Origin: Dokdonella_A sp039926425 | Lineage (GTDB): Bacteria > Pseudomonadota > Gammaproteobacteria > Xanthomonadales > Rhodanobacteraceae | DNA: 11,376 bases | Assembly (NCBI RefSeq): GCF_039926425.1 | Contig: NZ_JBDSWZ010000112.1 | Span: 1-11,376, forward strand | Direction: 5' to 3' | The notes under the pieces: generated by a model | Told to the model about the DNA's origin: nothing | What the model saw: only the letters and a program-made list of their open reading frames with translations | The model's database searches: none | Shown here: one piece after another, positions 1 to 6,493 of the stretch | Position numbering within the stretch: the stretch's first letter is position 1 | How the letters are laid out: the number at the start of each line of letters is the position of its first letter | Translations under genes and position numbers: made by a program

Positions 1-443
1 TTGCAGTTGCCGCTGGCGACCCGGCATTGCGGGTTGCCGTACGGAAAATCGAGCTGCCATCCGCTTTCGCCCACCGATTCGAGCCGGTTCGCGATGATCG
101 GAACGTCGTCGAGGCCGTAGCTTCCAAGGATGCGCCGGATCGCGTAGTCGAGGCCGTCGCTGACGATCGCCAACGGCATGCCCGCCGCGTGCGCCGCCGC
201 GACGAAGTGCGGGAACGCGCGATCGATCGACATGCTGTCGAGATGCGCGTTCATCTGTTCACGGGTCGCTTCGAGCAGGGCGACCTGCTGCGCCATGCAA
301 TCGTGCGAACCGATTTCGCCACGGCGCCACGACTGCTCGATGGCGACCCAGCCCGGCCGCCCGAAGCGCTCCAGCAAGGAGTCGGTGATGTCCTCGACCG
401 AGACGGTGCCGTCGAAGTCGCACAAGATCGTCCATTGGGACAC
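1..443 (-). CDS. MtnX-like HAD-superfamily phosphatase (C-terminus cut by window edge)
   Basis: This is probably a cytoplasmic phosphomonoesterase of the HAD-IB / MtnX-like group. The visible 147 residues contain HAD motif I, LCDFDGTV, with nucleophile Asp9 and general acid/base Asp11. HAD motif II is IVSDG, with Ser95. The cap region resembles relatives of 2-hydroxy-3-keto-5-methylthiopentenyl-1-phosphate phosphatase, and a Cys-containing stretch lies near the cut end. Motif III and the rest of the C-terminus lie beyond position 1. I chose the GTG at 443-441 because a good Shine-Dalgarno (GGAGGAA, 7-nt spacer) precedes it and the frame begins just before motif I. An ATG eight bases inside is out of frame. 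The gene follows the exporter operon on the same strand after a 153-nt gap, so it may be co-transcribed or have its own promoter. The substrate is unknown: MtnX-like proteins outside the methionine salvage pathway are often misnamed, and no other salvage gene is visible here. Confidence 0.82.
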   Translation of the reverse strand, partial: MSQWTILCDFDGTVSVEDITDSLLERFGRPGWVAIEQSWRRGEIGSHDCMAQQVALLEATREQMNAHLDSMSIDRAFPHFVAAAHAAGMPLAIVSDGLDYAIRRILGSYGLDDVPIIANRLESVGESGWQLDFPYGNPQCRVASGNC

Positions 444-450
444 GGATTTC

Positions 451-457
451 TTCCTCC
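451..457 (-). promoter_or_regulatory. Shine-Dalgarno of the HAD phosphatase
   Basis: The minus strand reads GGAGGAA, 7 nt before the GTG start at 443. It supports the GTG start over the nearby out-of-frame ATG. A small CCCC/GGGG hairpin (459-470, loop GTTT) sits directly upstream and could partly occlude the site, but it is only 4 bp. Confidence 0.6.
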
Positions 458-596
458 ACCCCGTTTGGGGAGTTTCGACGCAGAGCATACGGTCGAACGT
501 CTTTCCCCAGGCTTTCGACCCCTTCGTCACCTCCCGAAATGCTCGCGTGTGAACGTGCCCGGGCGCATGATTCGATTGACCGGGGAGGCATTCCAT

Positions 597-1502
597 TCAT
601 CGCTTGAACCGCACCAGCACCCGCTGACCTATACGGAACGGCGAGTTGTCCAGTTGCAGAACGCATTCGACATCGTGCGCGCCCGCACGCTCGACCGGGT
701 CGTCCGTGAGTCGACTGGGCCCGAACACCTCGCCAACACGCAGCACGCGGGCCATCACCGGCGTCCCCTGGTCCGAATCGCGCACGACTTCCGCCTGCAT
801 CCCCGGTTTGACAAGGTCGACATAGGCTTCGTTGAGCTCGGCGCGCACGATCCGCGGTCTTTCCGGCAGCAACTGGAACAGTTCGCTGGCCAACTGCACC
901 GACACGACGTCGCCGACATGGACGGAGCGCCGCACGATGCGACCTGCTGCCGGCGCCCTGATCGACTGCGCATCGAGATCCGCCTTTGCTGCGGAGACGT
1001 GTTCGCTGGCGAGCTTCACATTCGCTTCGCCTGCGCGGATCTCGGCCTTGAGCACCGCAAGCGCAGCCGATGCATCGTCGGACGATTGTCCGGTCGCCGC
1101 ACCTGCACCGGCGGCTTCAGCGATCCGGCCCGCCTGCACGGACGCCGGATGAAGACGCGCCTTGAGCACATCGACCTGCGCCTGCGCCTGCGCGACACTG
1201 GCCTCGGCAATGCCGACTCCGATGCGCGCTTGCCGATCGTCGAGCATCGCCAGCACATCGCCCGCCTTGAGCGCGTCGCCGTCCTCGACGGCGACCGACG
1301 CGACGCGACCATCACGCGCCGCGACCACGCGCACCAAGCCACCCTCGACATCGACCTGGCCGCGTGCCATTGCGAGCCATGGGGTCGCCGCCGCGCCGGA
1401 CAACGCCGGCTCGGGAGTGGCTTTCGAACAAGCCGCCAATGCGGACGCGAGCAGGAAGGTCGCGGCCCAGCGTGCTGCGGAACATGCGTGATCGCGCGTC
1501 AT
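597..1502 (-). CDS. Periplasmic adaptor lipoprotein (HlyD/DevB-type membrane fusion protein)
   Basis: This 301-residue adaptor would bridge the inner-membrane ABC permease and the outer-membrane factor of the same operon. The N-terminus is a lipoprotein signal with a hydrophobic stretch and an LAAC lipobox, lipidated Cys25. It therefore appears anchored by lipid rather than by a transmembrane helix. The first lipoyl half-motif spans about residues 57-88 (DGRVASVAVEDGDALKAGDV). An Ala/Gln-rich alpha-hairpin, likely coiled coil, spans about 95-178. The second lipoyl half is at about 181-200 (IRAPAAGRIVRRSVHVGDVV). A beta-barrel-like domain follows to the C-terminus. Its ATG overlaps the TGA of the ATPase gene (ATGA at 1502-1499), which suggests translational coupling. 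Among adaptors partnered with separate ATPase and FtsX-type permease genes, DevB is the best-known model. A MacA-like assignment is the alternative. The substrate cannot be read from the sequence. Confidence 0.88.
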   Translation of the reverse strand: MTRDHACSAARWAATFLLASALAACSKATPEPALSGAAATPWLAMARGQVDVEGGLVRVVAARDGRVASVAVEDGDALKAGDVLAMLDDRQARIGVGIAEASVAQAQAQVDVLKARLHPASVQAGRIAEAAGAGAATGQSSDDASAALAVLKAEIRAGEANVKLASEHVSAAKADLDAQSIRAPAAGRIVRRSVHVGDVVSVQLASELFQLLPERPRIVRAELNEAYVDLVKPGMQAEVVRDSDQGTPVMARVLRVGEVFGPSRLTDDPVERAGAHDVECVLQLDNSPFRIGQRVLVRFKR

Positions 1503-2215
1503 CGGGACATATCCTTGGTCGGATCAGCGGGCGATCGCAGGTCGGACAGTATCTTGCCATCCTCCATCGCGAGCACGCGATCGGCGTGCGTGGCGAGGCG
1601 CGGATCGTGGCTGACGCACAATACGGTCGCGCCGTGGGTGCGGGCGATCCGGTGCAGGGTATCAATCACGATCTGGCCATTGGCGGCATCGAGCGCGCTG
1701 GTCGGCTCGTCGGCGAACAGCAATTGCGGCTCCTTCGCGAGCGCACGCGCGATCGCGACGCGCTGCTTCTCGCCACCGGACAGTTCCGCCGGCTTCAGCT
1801 GCATGCGGCTGGCGAGGCCGACCTCCTCGAGCGCGACGCGTGCGCGCTTCAACGCCACCTCGTTCGAAAGACCGAGATAGCCGAGGGGCAGGGCGACCTG
1901 TTCGACGGCAGTGAGTGCCGGGAACAGATTGAAACCCTGGAACACGAAGCCGGTATGCCGCAGACGGAAGCGCTCCAGCTCCACCGGCGCGAGTCGCGCG
2001 AGGTCCTCGCCGAGCGCGATCACGCGTCCGCCGTCCGGACGCAACAGGCCACTGAGGATCGCCAGCAGCGTGCTCTTGCCGCAACCGGACGGCCCTGAAA
2101 CAAGCGACAGTTCGCCGGCCTCGAATCCGATCGACAGGTCGCGCAGCACATCGGTGCGCAACGCACCGGAGCCGAACGACTTGCCGAGGGAATGAGCAAT
2201 GAGTGAAGGCGACAT
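1499..2215 (-). CDS. ABC exporter ATPase (DevA/LolD/MacB-type)
   Basis: This 238-residue nucleotide-binding subunit would power the DevC-type permease encoded just upstream. All ABC motifs are intact: Walker A GPSGCGKST (41-49), Q-loop Gln93, signature LSGGEKQR (145-152), Walker B LLFADE ending in catalytic Glu170, the D-loop SALD and switch His203. The sequence pattern is that of the LolD/FtsE/MacB ATPase branch, which pairs with FtsX-fold permeases. The frame is open upstream to 2425, but the extra residues are Arg-rich and overlap the permease gene. I therefore start at ATG 2215, which leads directly into the domain and leaves a 5-nt gap after the permease stop. No clear Shine-Dalgarno is seen, so translation is probably coupled. 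The end overlaps the adaptor start by 4 nt. Confidence 0.93.
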   Translation of the reverse strand: MSPSLIAHSLGKSFGSGALRTDVLRDLSIGFEAGELSLVSGPSGCGKSTLLAILSGLLRPDGGRVIALGEDLARLAPVELERFRLRHTGFVFQGFNLFPALTAVEQVALPLGYLGLSNEVALKRARVALEEVGLASRMQLKPAELSGGEKQRVAIARALAKEPQLLFADEPTSALDAANGQIVIDTLHRIARTHGATVLCVSHDPRLATHADRVLAMEDGKILSDLRSPADPTKDMSR

Positions 2216-2220
2216 GGGCG

Positions 2221-3351
2221 TCAGCGCAGCAGCAGCGCGGGATCGGCGTGGCGCAACGTGCGCACCGCGGCGAGCCCGGACAACAACGCGATCGCCATCA
2301 CCAGGCCTGCGCAGATCGCGATGGTCGCGGGATCGAGTTGCACCGGGATATCGCGGCGCTGCGCGGCAAACACGACCGCGGCGGTGACCAGCCCGCCGAC
2401 GACCAGTCCAAACGCACCGACCCATGCAGCTTGCGTCAACACGACACGACGCAACGCGTCAAAGCCGATGCCGAGTGCATGCAACGTGGCGTATTCGCGA
2501 ATCGATCCGGCCACTGCACCCATCAACGTCTGGCTGGTGATCACCGCGCCGACGATGAACACCACGATCGCGAGGAACAGCACGCCAAGGCCCGCGCCGG
2601 TTTCGAACATCCAGTACATCACCGCACGATGCGCAAACGCCGGCTTCGTCCATACCTCGAAACGCGGGGCGTTCGCGCCGGACGACATGCGTCGGGCGAC
2701 CGCGTCGGGATCGGCGCCGTCGCGCACCTTCGCCACGTAGTACGCCACCTCGCCATTGCTGTCGCCATTGTCGAGTCGTCGCGCGGTCGCCAGCGAGGTG
2801 ACGATGTTCACGCCGCCGAGCGCGCGCAGTCCGTTGCCCACGCCGACCACGCGCACACGATGGCCGTTGATCACCGCCTGGCCGCCGATGCCGAGGCCGA
2901 GCTTGGACAGATCGGCGCGATCGACGATCACGCCGTCGGGTTCGTCGAGCTTCGCACGCAAGTCCGGTGACAGCACGTCGGCGAACATCAATCCATCCGC
3001 CCGCGTGTCGATGCCCGAGACAAACACCGACACACCGCCGCGATCGACCGGGCCGCGCCAGTCGCCATCGATCCAGTGGAAGGGCTCGACACGCGTGACG
3101 TCCGGGTCCATCAGCGCGCCAATCTCTGCTTCCCGCGGAATCGGACGGCCGAGTTCGATGCTCTGCGTGCCCGGATACCCGAGCCACAGGTCTGCAGCGG
3201 ATTTGCGGATGTACACGGCAGAGCTGTTGAAGATGCCGAACACCAGTGCCGCCTGCACCAGCAGCAACAGGCCGGAGAAGGCGACCGCGAGTGCCGACGG
3301 CAGGAAGCGCCGCCACTCATGCACCAGCGTCTTGCGTGCGAGCGGCACCAT
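2221..3351 (-). CDS. FtsX/DevC-type ABC exporter permease
   Basis: This 376-residue inner-membrane permease has the four-helix FtsX/MacB layout. TM1 is at about 17-40. A large periplasmic domain follows at about 45-245. TM2-TM4 are at about 252-275, 309-330 and 343-363. The N-terminal pattern (PLARKTLVHEWRRF before TM1, then a long hydrophobic helix) resembles DevC, the permease of the cyanobacterial DevBCA glycolipid exporter. In that family the ATPase is a separate polypeptide, as here; in MacB it is fused. The cytoplasmic loop after TM2 carries REYATLHALG, typical of the coupling segment that contacts the ATPase in this fold. The frame is open to 3486, but those residues overlap the outer-membrane-factor gene. 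ATG 3351 shares one base with the preceding TGA (TGATG), a classic coupled start. Confidence 0.9.
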   Translation of the reverse strand: MVPLARKTLVHEWRRFLPSALAVAFSGLLLLVQAALVFGIFNSSAVYIRKSAADLWLGYPGTQSIELGRPIPREAEIGALMDPDVTRVEPFHWIDGDWRGPVDRGGVSVFVSGIDTRADGLMFADVLSPDLRAKLDEPDGVIVDRADLSKLGLGIGGQAVINGHRVRVVGVGNGLRALGGVNIVTSLATARRLDNGDSNGEVAYYVAKVRDGADPDAVARRMSSGANAPRFEVWTKPAFAHRAVMYWMFETGAGLGVLFLAIVVFIVGAVITSQTLMGAVAGSIREYATLHALGIGFDALRRVVLTQAAWVGAFGLVVGGLVTAAVVFAAQRRDIPVQLDPATIAICAGLVMAIALLSGLAAVRTLRHADPALLLR

Positions 3352-4760
3352 CAGAGTGGGGACTCCCGTGGCGGCGATGCGATTGCATCGTCGGGCAACG
3401 GGGCGCCGCCCAGTGCCTTGTACAACGCGATGAAGGCGAGACTGCGCTCTTGTCGAACCCGTGACGTTTCCATGCGTGCCTGCCACACCTCGACGTTCGC
3501 TGTCGCTCGATCGAGATCGTCGGCGAGTCCCAGTCGATGCAACGTTGCCGCAGCCGCAGCCGCTTCGCGGAGACCAGTCGTCGCACGGCCGAGCGCATCG
3601 AGCCGTTCGCGCAGGTTCTCCAGCGTGGCAAGGGCAGTCTCCACTTCGGCGACGGCTTCGAGCACCGCCTGGCGGTAGGCCAGCAGGCTGGCAGAGAGTT
3701 CCGCATCACGCGCCGTCACGACCGCGCGACGCGCACCCCAATCGAACAATGGAATATCGATTGCCGGACCGAACGTGACGATGCCGTCTGCGTCCGACAG
3801 CCGCGTGTGGCCGATCACCTTCGACGCGTAGGTCAACGACCCCCCGAGGCCGATCCGCGGCAAGAGGTCCGCACGCGCGAGTCCGAGCTGACCCGCCGCT
3901 TTCAACACGTCGCTCTCGGCATGTCGTATTTCCGGCCGCGTGCGCAGCAGGTCCGCCGGCAACGTTGCAATCCCCGTGTCGGCGATCTGCAACGGAGACG
4001 TGCCGGTTTCGGAATCGGCCAACGGCGCGGCGCGCGCGAGCAACACACCCAGTTGCCGGCGCGCACGCTCGATCGCCAGCCGGGGCTCGCCCAAAGCAGT
4101 TTCGGCATTTGCCTGCTCGACCCTCGCTTGCATCAACGCTTGCGGCGACGCCAGGCGCAGGCGTACGCGCGTCGCAACCAACTCGCTCTTGCGTTGCGAA
4201 GCGACTGCCATTTCCTGCAGTTGGACAAGCATCTGCCTGCTTCCACGCAGTTCGACGCACCGACGCACCACTTCGGCAACGACGCTGACACGCGCTGCCT
4301 GCTCGTCGCTCGCGGCGATCCCGAGGTCGGCGGATGCCACGCGCTCATGCGACTTCGCACGCCCGAAGAAGCCCAGTTCCCACTTCGCATCGAACCCGGC
4401 CTGGAAATAGCTCGCGCTGCTGTCCGGCGCAGGTTCGGAGAACGTGTGCACACCCAATTGCGGGCGAAACGCCGAACCTTGCGCACCGGCCAGAGCGCGT
4501 GCCGCGTCGAGCCGCAGTGCGGCTTCGCGCAACGTCAGATTCTGCGCGAGCGCTTCATCGACCAGGTGATCGAGTGCCGGATCGTTGAACGCCGTCCACC
4601 AGCTGCGAAGATCCGGCGCCGGCGCTGCTTCGCGACCGACGTTCTCCCATCGTGGCGGCGTCGTGTCCGGCAACGTCGGCAACGACGGAGCAGCACACCC
4701 GGCAAGCGAGACAGCCGCAAGCGCCACGCCCGTCCTGCCTCGCATGCACAAGCAAACCAT
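3351..4760 (-). CDS. NodT-family outer-membrane efflux lipoprotein (TolC-like)
   Basis: This outer-membrane channel of about 469 residues is the first gene of the exporter operon. The N-terminus has a short lipoprotein signal with lipobox LAGC and predicted lipidated Cys22. It is followed by the NodT hallmark WWTAFNDPALDHLVDEALAQ (about 54-73). Two OEP (outer-membrane efflux protein) repeats follow. The second begins near residue 265 with LPADLLRTRPEIRHAE, a very characteristic NodT motif, and ends in a long Ala/Glu-rich helix. The length matches the family norm of about 450-500. Several starts are possible. I prefer ATG 4760 because GGAG lies 4 nt upstream and it gives a compact signal. ATG 4745 would give an even shorter signal and ATG 4796 has a weaker ribosome site. 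It would couple with the adaptor and ABC permease to form a three-membrane-layer export path. Confidence 0.9.
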   Translation of the reverse strand: MVCLCMRGRTGVALAAVSLAGCAAPSLPTLPDTTPPRWENVGREAAPAPDLRSWWTAFNDPALDHLVDEALAQNLTLREAALRLDAARALAGAQGSAFRPQLGVHTFSEPAPDSSASYFQAGFDAKWELGFFGRAKSHERVASADLGIAASDEQAARVSVVAEVVRRCVELRGSRQMLVQLQEMAVASQRKSELVATRVRLRLASPQALMQARVEQANAETALGEPRLAIERARRQLGVLLARAAPLADSETGTSPLQIADTGIATLPADLLRTRPEIRHAESDVLKAAGQLGLARADLLPRIGLGGSLTYASKVIGHTRLSDADGIVTFGPAIDIPLFDWGARRAVVTARDAELSASLLAYRQAVLEAVAEVETALATLENLRERLDALGRATTGLREAAAAAATLHRLGLADDLDRATANVEVWQARMETSRVRQERSLAFIALYKALGGAPLPDDAIASPPRESPL

Positions 4761-4873
4761 CTTGCTCCGAGTGATTCGGACGAAACCTTTCAACATGCCG
4801 GCGGAGCAACCGCTAGGTGCACACCGCGGATTGCGGCACCCCGAGTTTAGCCGCTCGTGCCGACCGTGCCGCG
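4761..4873 (-). other. Intergenic region before the exporter operon
   Basis: These 113 nt between the beta-helix gene stop and the NodT start must hold the exporter promoter if the operon is transcribed independently. I see only a weak TAAACT-like -10 candidate near 4850 without a convincing -35. There is also an imperfect stem (GGTGCCGC pairing partly with GCGG and CACC, about 4816-4841) with no U-tract. No operator could be recognised. Confidence 0.3.
4765..4768 (-). promoter_or_regulatory. Shine-Dalgarno choosing the NodT start
   Basis: GGAG on the minus strand, 4 nt before ATG 4760. The spacing is slightly short. Neither alternative start (4745 or 4796) has a better match, so this site decides the call, with moderate certainty. 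Confidence 0.4.
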
Positions 4874-6301
4874 TCAGTTGAAGCCGTTGGCAAAGATCAG
4901 GTCCGGATTCGGCTGGAACGCTCCAATTTCCATCGAAATTCCAGGGGGATTGCGCGGGAAACCGGGGCCTCGCTGGTCCCACGTCGAATTGAGCAGATTG
5001 GTTCCCCCAAACGTATCCCACTGACCGGGCGTCGGCACGTGCGTGAGGGTGGGGCCGCCGTTGTCGCGAAGCGGGTGCAGACCGGGGTCTTCATGCGTCG
5101 TGTCGTTAGGACACGCGCTCGAACAAAACATCACGTTGTTGTTGGCGCCATTGAACCCGGCACCGGCTCCGTGCGTGAAGTCCGCCGTCGGCGTCGGCGC
5201 TGCGGGGTCGGTGTTGACATTGTTGGCGATGATCGTGCTGTTCATTTGACCGGGCTTCGTGGTGTACAGGCCCGCCCCGAAAAAGTGCCCGGCTCCATCA
5301 GACCACTCGTGCGACGTGTTGAACGCAATGGTGGTGTTGTAGAGATTGAGCGCCGGGCGAGCGAAGATGCCGCCCATCCGGTTGGCGCGATTGCCCGACA
5401 CCGTCGTGTTGATCAGGGTTGCTCCCTGCGAGTTGTTGTCCGCCAGCGCAAGTCCGCCCATGCGTGCAGCCTGATTGTTGGACACTGTCGTGCCGATGAT
5501 CAGCACGGGTCCGCGCGCGAACGCGCCCCCACCAAACGTCGGAGTCGACGCCGCTTCGCTCAGTACGACGTTGCGGTCGATGGTGCTGTAGAGAGACACG
5601 AAGCCCCCCAATGCGTACACACCGCCGCCGCTGGCGTAGCCATTGCCGGTCGCATGCGCTTCACTGCCGGTGATGCGGCTGTGATCGAGCTGGGTCACTC
5701 CTGCGGACCAGACTGCTCCACCGAGTGCGGCCTTGTTCGAGGCGCTGACCGCCATGCAGTTGTCGATCGCCACGTTGGTCAACAACACGTTGCCTTCGGT
5801 ATGCACACAGCCGCCCCTGACGTCGTTGTCGCTGCGGTATTTGTGACCATTGGCAATCGACAGGTTGTTCACGATCAGTGTGCCCGCGCCAAGATGGTAG
5901 AGAACGCCACCGTCGAGGTCGCCATCGAGCACCAACGCGTTCTCGCCTGGGCCGTGCACGGCCACGCTCGCCGCCCCGAACACGATCGCACCGGTGCTCA
6001 GCGTGATCCGGCTGCAGCCGAGCTGGGTCAGGTCGACAGTCTCACCATCGGCGGCCGCAGTGAGCGCATCCCGCAGGCTGCCGGCGCCGCTGTCGTTGCA
6101 GTTGCTGACGGTCTGCACGGCGGATGCCCGAGCGGGCTCGCCGACCGCCCGCGCCTTGCTGGTCGTCATTGCCAACAGATCGGACAGCTGCGCTACGGGC
6201 GAGGACGCTGCGATTGCGGTCGTCGTGAGGCACGCCGTGAGACACGCCGCCAGCGGTCGCAGTCGCGATTTGAGAAGCGCCTCGGGATACGGTGTCGCCA
6301 T
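4874..6301 (-). CDS. Secreted right-handed beta-helix protein (choice-of-anchor-Q type)
   Basis: This predicted extracytoplasmic protein has 475 residues. It starts with a basic n-region and a hydrophobic segment ending in TTTAIAA, a plausible signal peptide of about 31-32 residues. NDSGAGSLRDALTAAADGET (about 69-88) resembles the CSLREAI-type N-terminal motif of bacterial beta-helix surface proteins. The middle (about 95-380) is built of short Gly/Asn/Thr-rich turns such as TTVSNN, TTVSGN and GGGVYA, typical of parallel beta-helix (pectin-lyase-like) coils. Near the C-terminus, DPGLHPLRDNGGPTLTHVP followed by DQRGPGFPR matches the choice-of-anchor-Q pattern. The last residues, PDLIFANGFN, resemble the end of the repeat esterase gene at 10188-10208. 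ATG 6301 was chosen over the upstream 6376 because GGAG lies 8 nt before it and it places the signal peptide at the N-terminus. No catalytic residues could be assigned; adhesion or polysaccharide binding is possible but unproven. Confidence 0.8.
   Translation of the reverse strand: MATPYPEALLKSRLRPLAACLTACLTTTAIAASSPVAQLSDLLAMTTSKARAVGEPARASAVQTVSNCNDSGAGSLRDALTAAADGETVDLTQLGCSRITLSTGAIVFGAASVAVHGPGENALVLDGDLDGGVLYHLGAGTLIVNNLSIANGHKYRSDNDVRGGCVHTEGNVLLTNVAIDNCMAVSASNKAALGGAVWSAGVTQLDHSRITGSEAHATGNGYASGGGVYALGGFVSLYSTIDRNVVLSEAASTPTFGGGAFARGPVLIIGTTVSNNQAARMGGLALADNNSQGATLINTTVSGNRANRMGGIFARPALNLYNTTIAFNTSHEWSDGAGHFFGAGLYTTKPGQMNSTIIANNVNTDPAAPTPTADFTHGAGAGFNGANNNVMFCSSACPNDTTHEDPGLHPLRDNGGPTLTHVPTPGQWDTFGGTNLLNSTWDQRGPGFPRNPPGISMEIGAFQPNPDLIFANGFN
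4877..4897 (-). other. C-terminal IFANGFN motif of the beta-helix protein
   Basis: The last seven codons encode IFANGFN directly before the TGA. The same pattern, IFADGFD, ends the frame of the repeat esterase locus at 10188-10208, although the two proteins share no fold. A role as a sorting or secretion tag is an inference. Confidence 0.5.
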
Positions 6302-6309
6302 GATCGATT

Positions 6310-6313
6310 CTCC
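6310..6313 (-). promoter_or_regulatory. Shine-Dalgarno of the beta-helix gene
   Basis: GGAG on the minus strand, 8 nt upstream of ATG 6301. It favours this start over the longer frame beginning at 6376. Confidence 0.5.
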
Positions 6314-6446
6314 GTCAGTCACGCCATCAGCGGCGTACACAGGAGGGGAACGTCGAAAGCCGCCCATTTGCGACATTTCGCGCGATCGATGTCACACACA
6401 CCCGACCCACGCCACTCCGGGGACCCCCGCCCAGGACCGTTGGTCA

Positions 6447-6489
6447 GATTCGCCGCGATCTCGAAACGCCACCTCCTCCGCGGCGAATC
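6447..6489 (-). terminator. 11-bp perfect inverted repeat just after recQ (possible terminator stem)
   Basis: GATTCGCCGCG (6447-6457) and CGCGGCGAATC (6479-6489) are perfect reverse complements with a 21-nt loop. The stem begins 4 nt downstream of the recQ stop codon on the transcribed strand. It would be a very stable GC-rich RNA hairpin. No U-run follows, so it is not a canonical intrinsic terminator. It may protect the recQ mRNA 3' end, act in Rho-dependent termination, or be a protein-binding site upstream of the beta-helix gene. Confidence 0.45.
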
Positions 6490-6493
6490 CGCA

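Noticed and set aside
27..1880. A 617-codon plus-strand open frame antisense to the HAD, adaptor and ATPase genes
   Set aside because: It opposes three well-supported genes, has low-complexity Arg/His-rich translation and no ribosome site. It is a GC artefact.
2216..2425. A 70-residue N-terminal extension of the ABC ATPase
   Set aside because: The extension overlaps the permease gene in another frame and is Arg-rich. ATG 2215 gives the normal domain start and operon spacing.
3537..4850. A 437-codon plus-strand open frame opposite the NodT gene
   Set aside because: The translation is Arg/Gln-rich without recognisable motifs, while the minus strand has clear NodT signatures.
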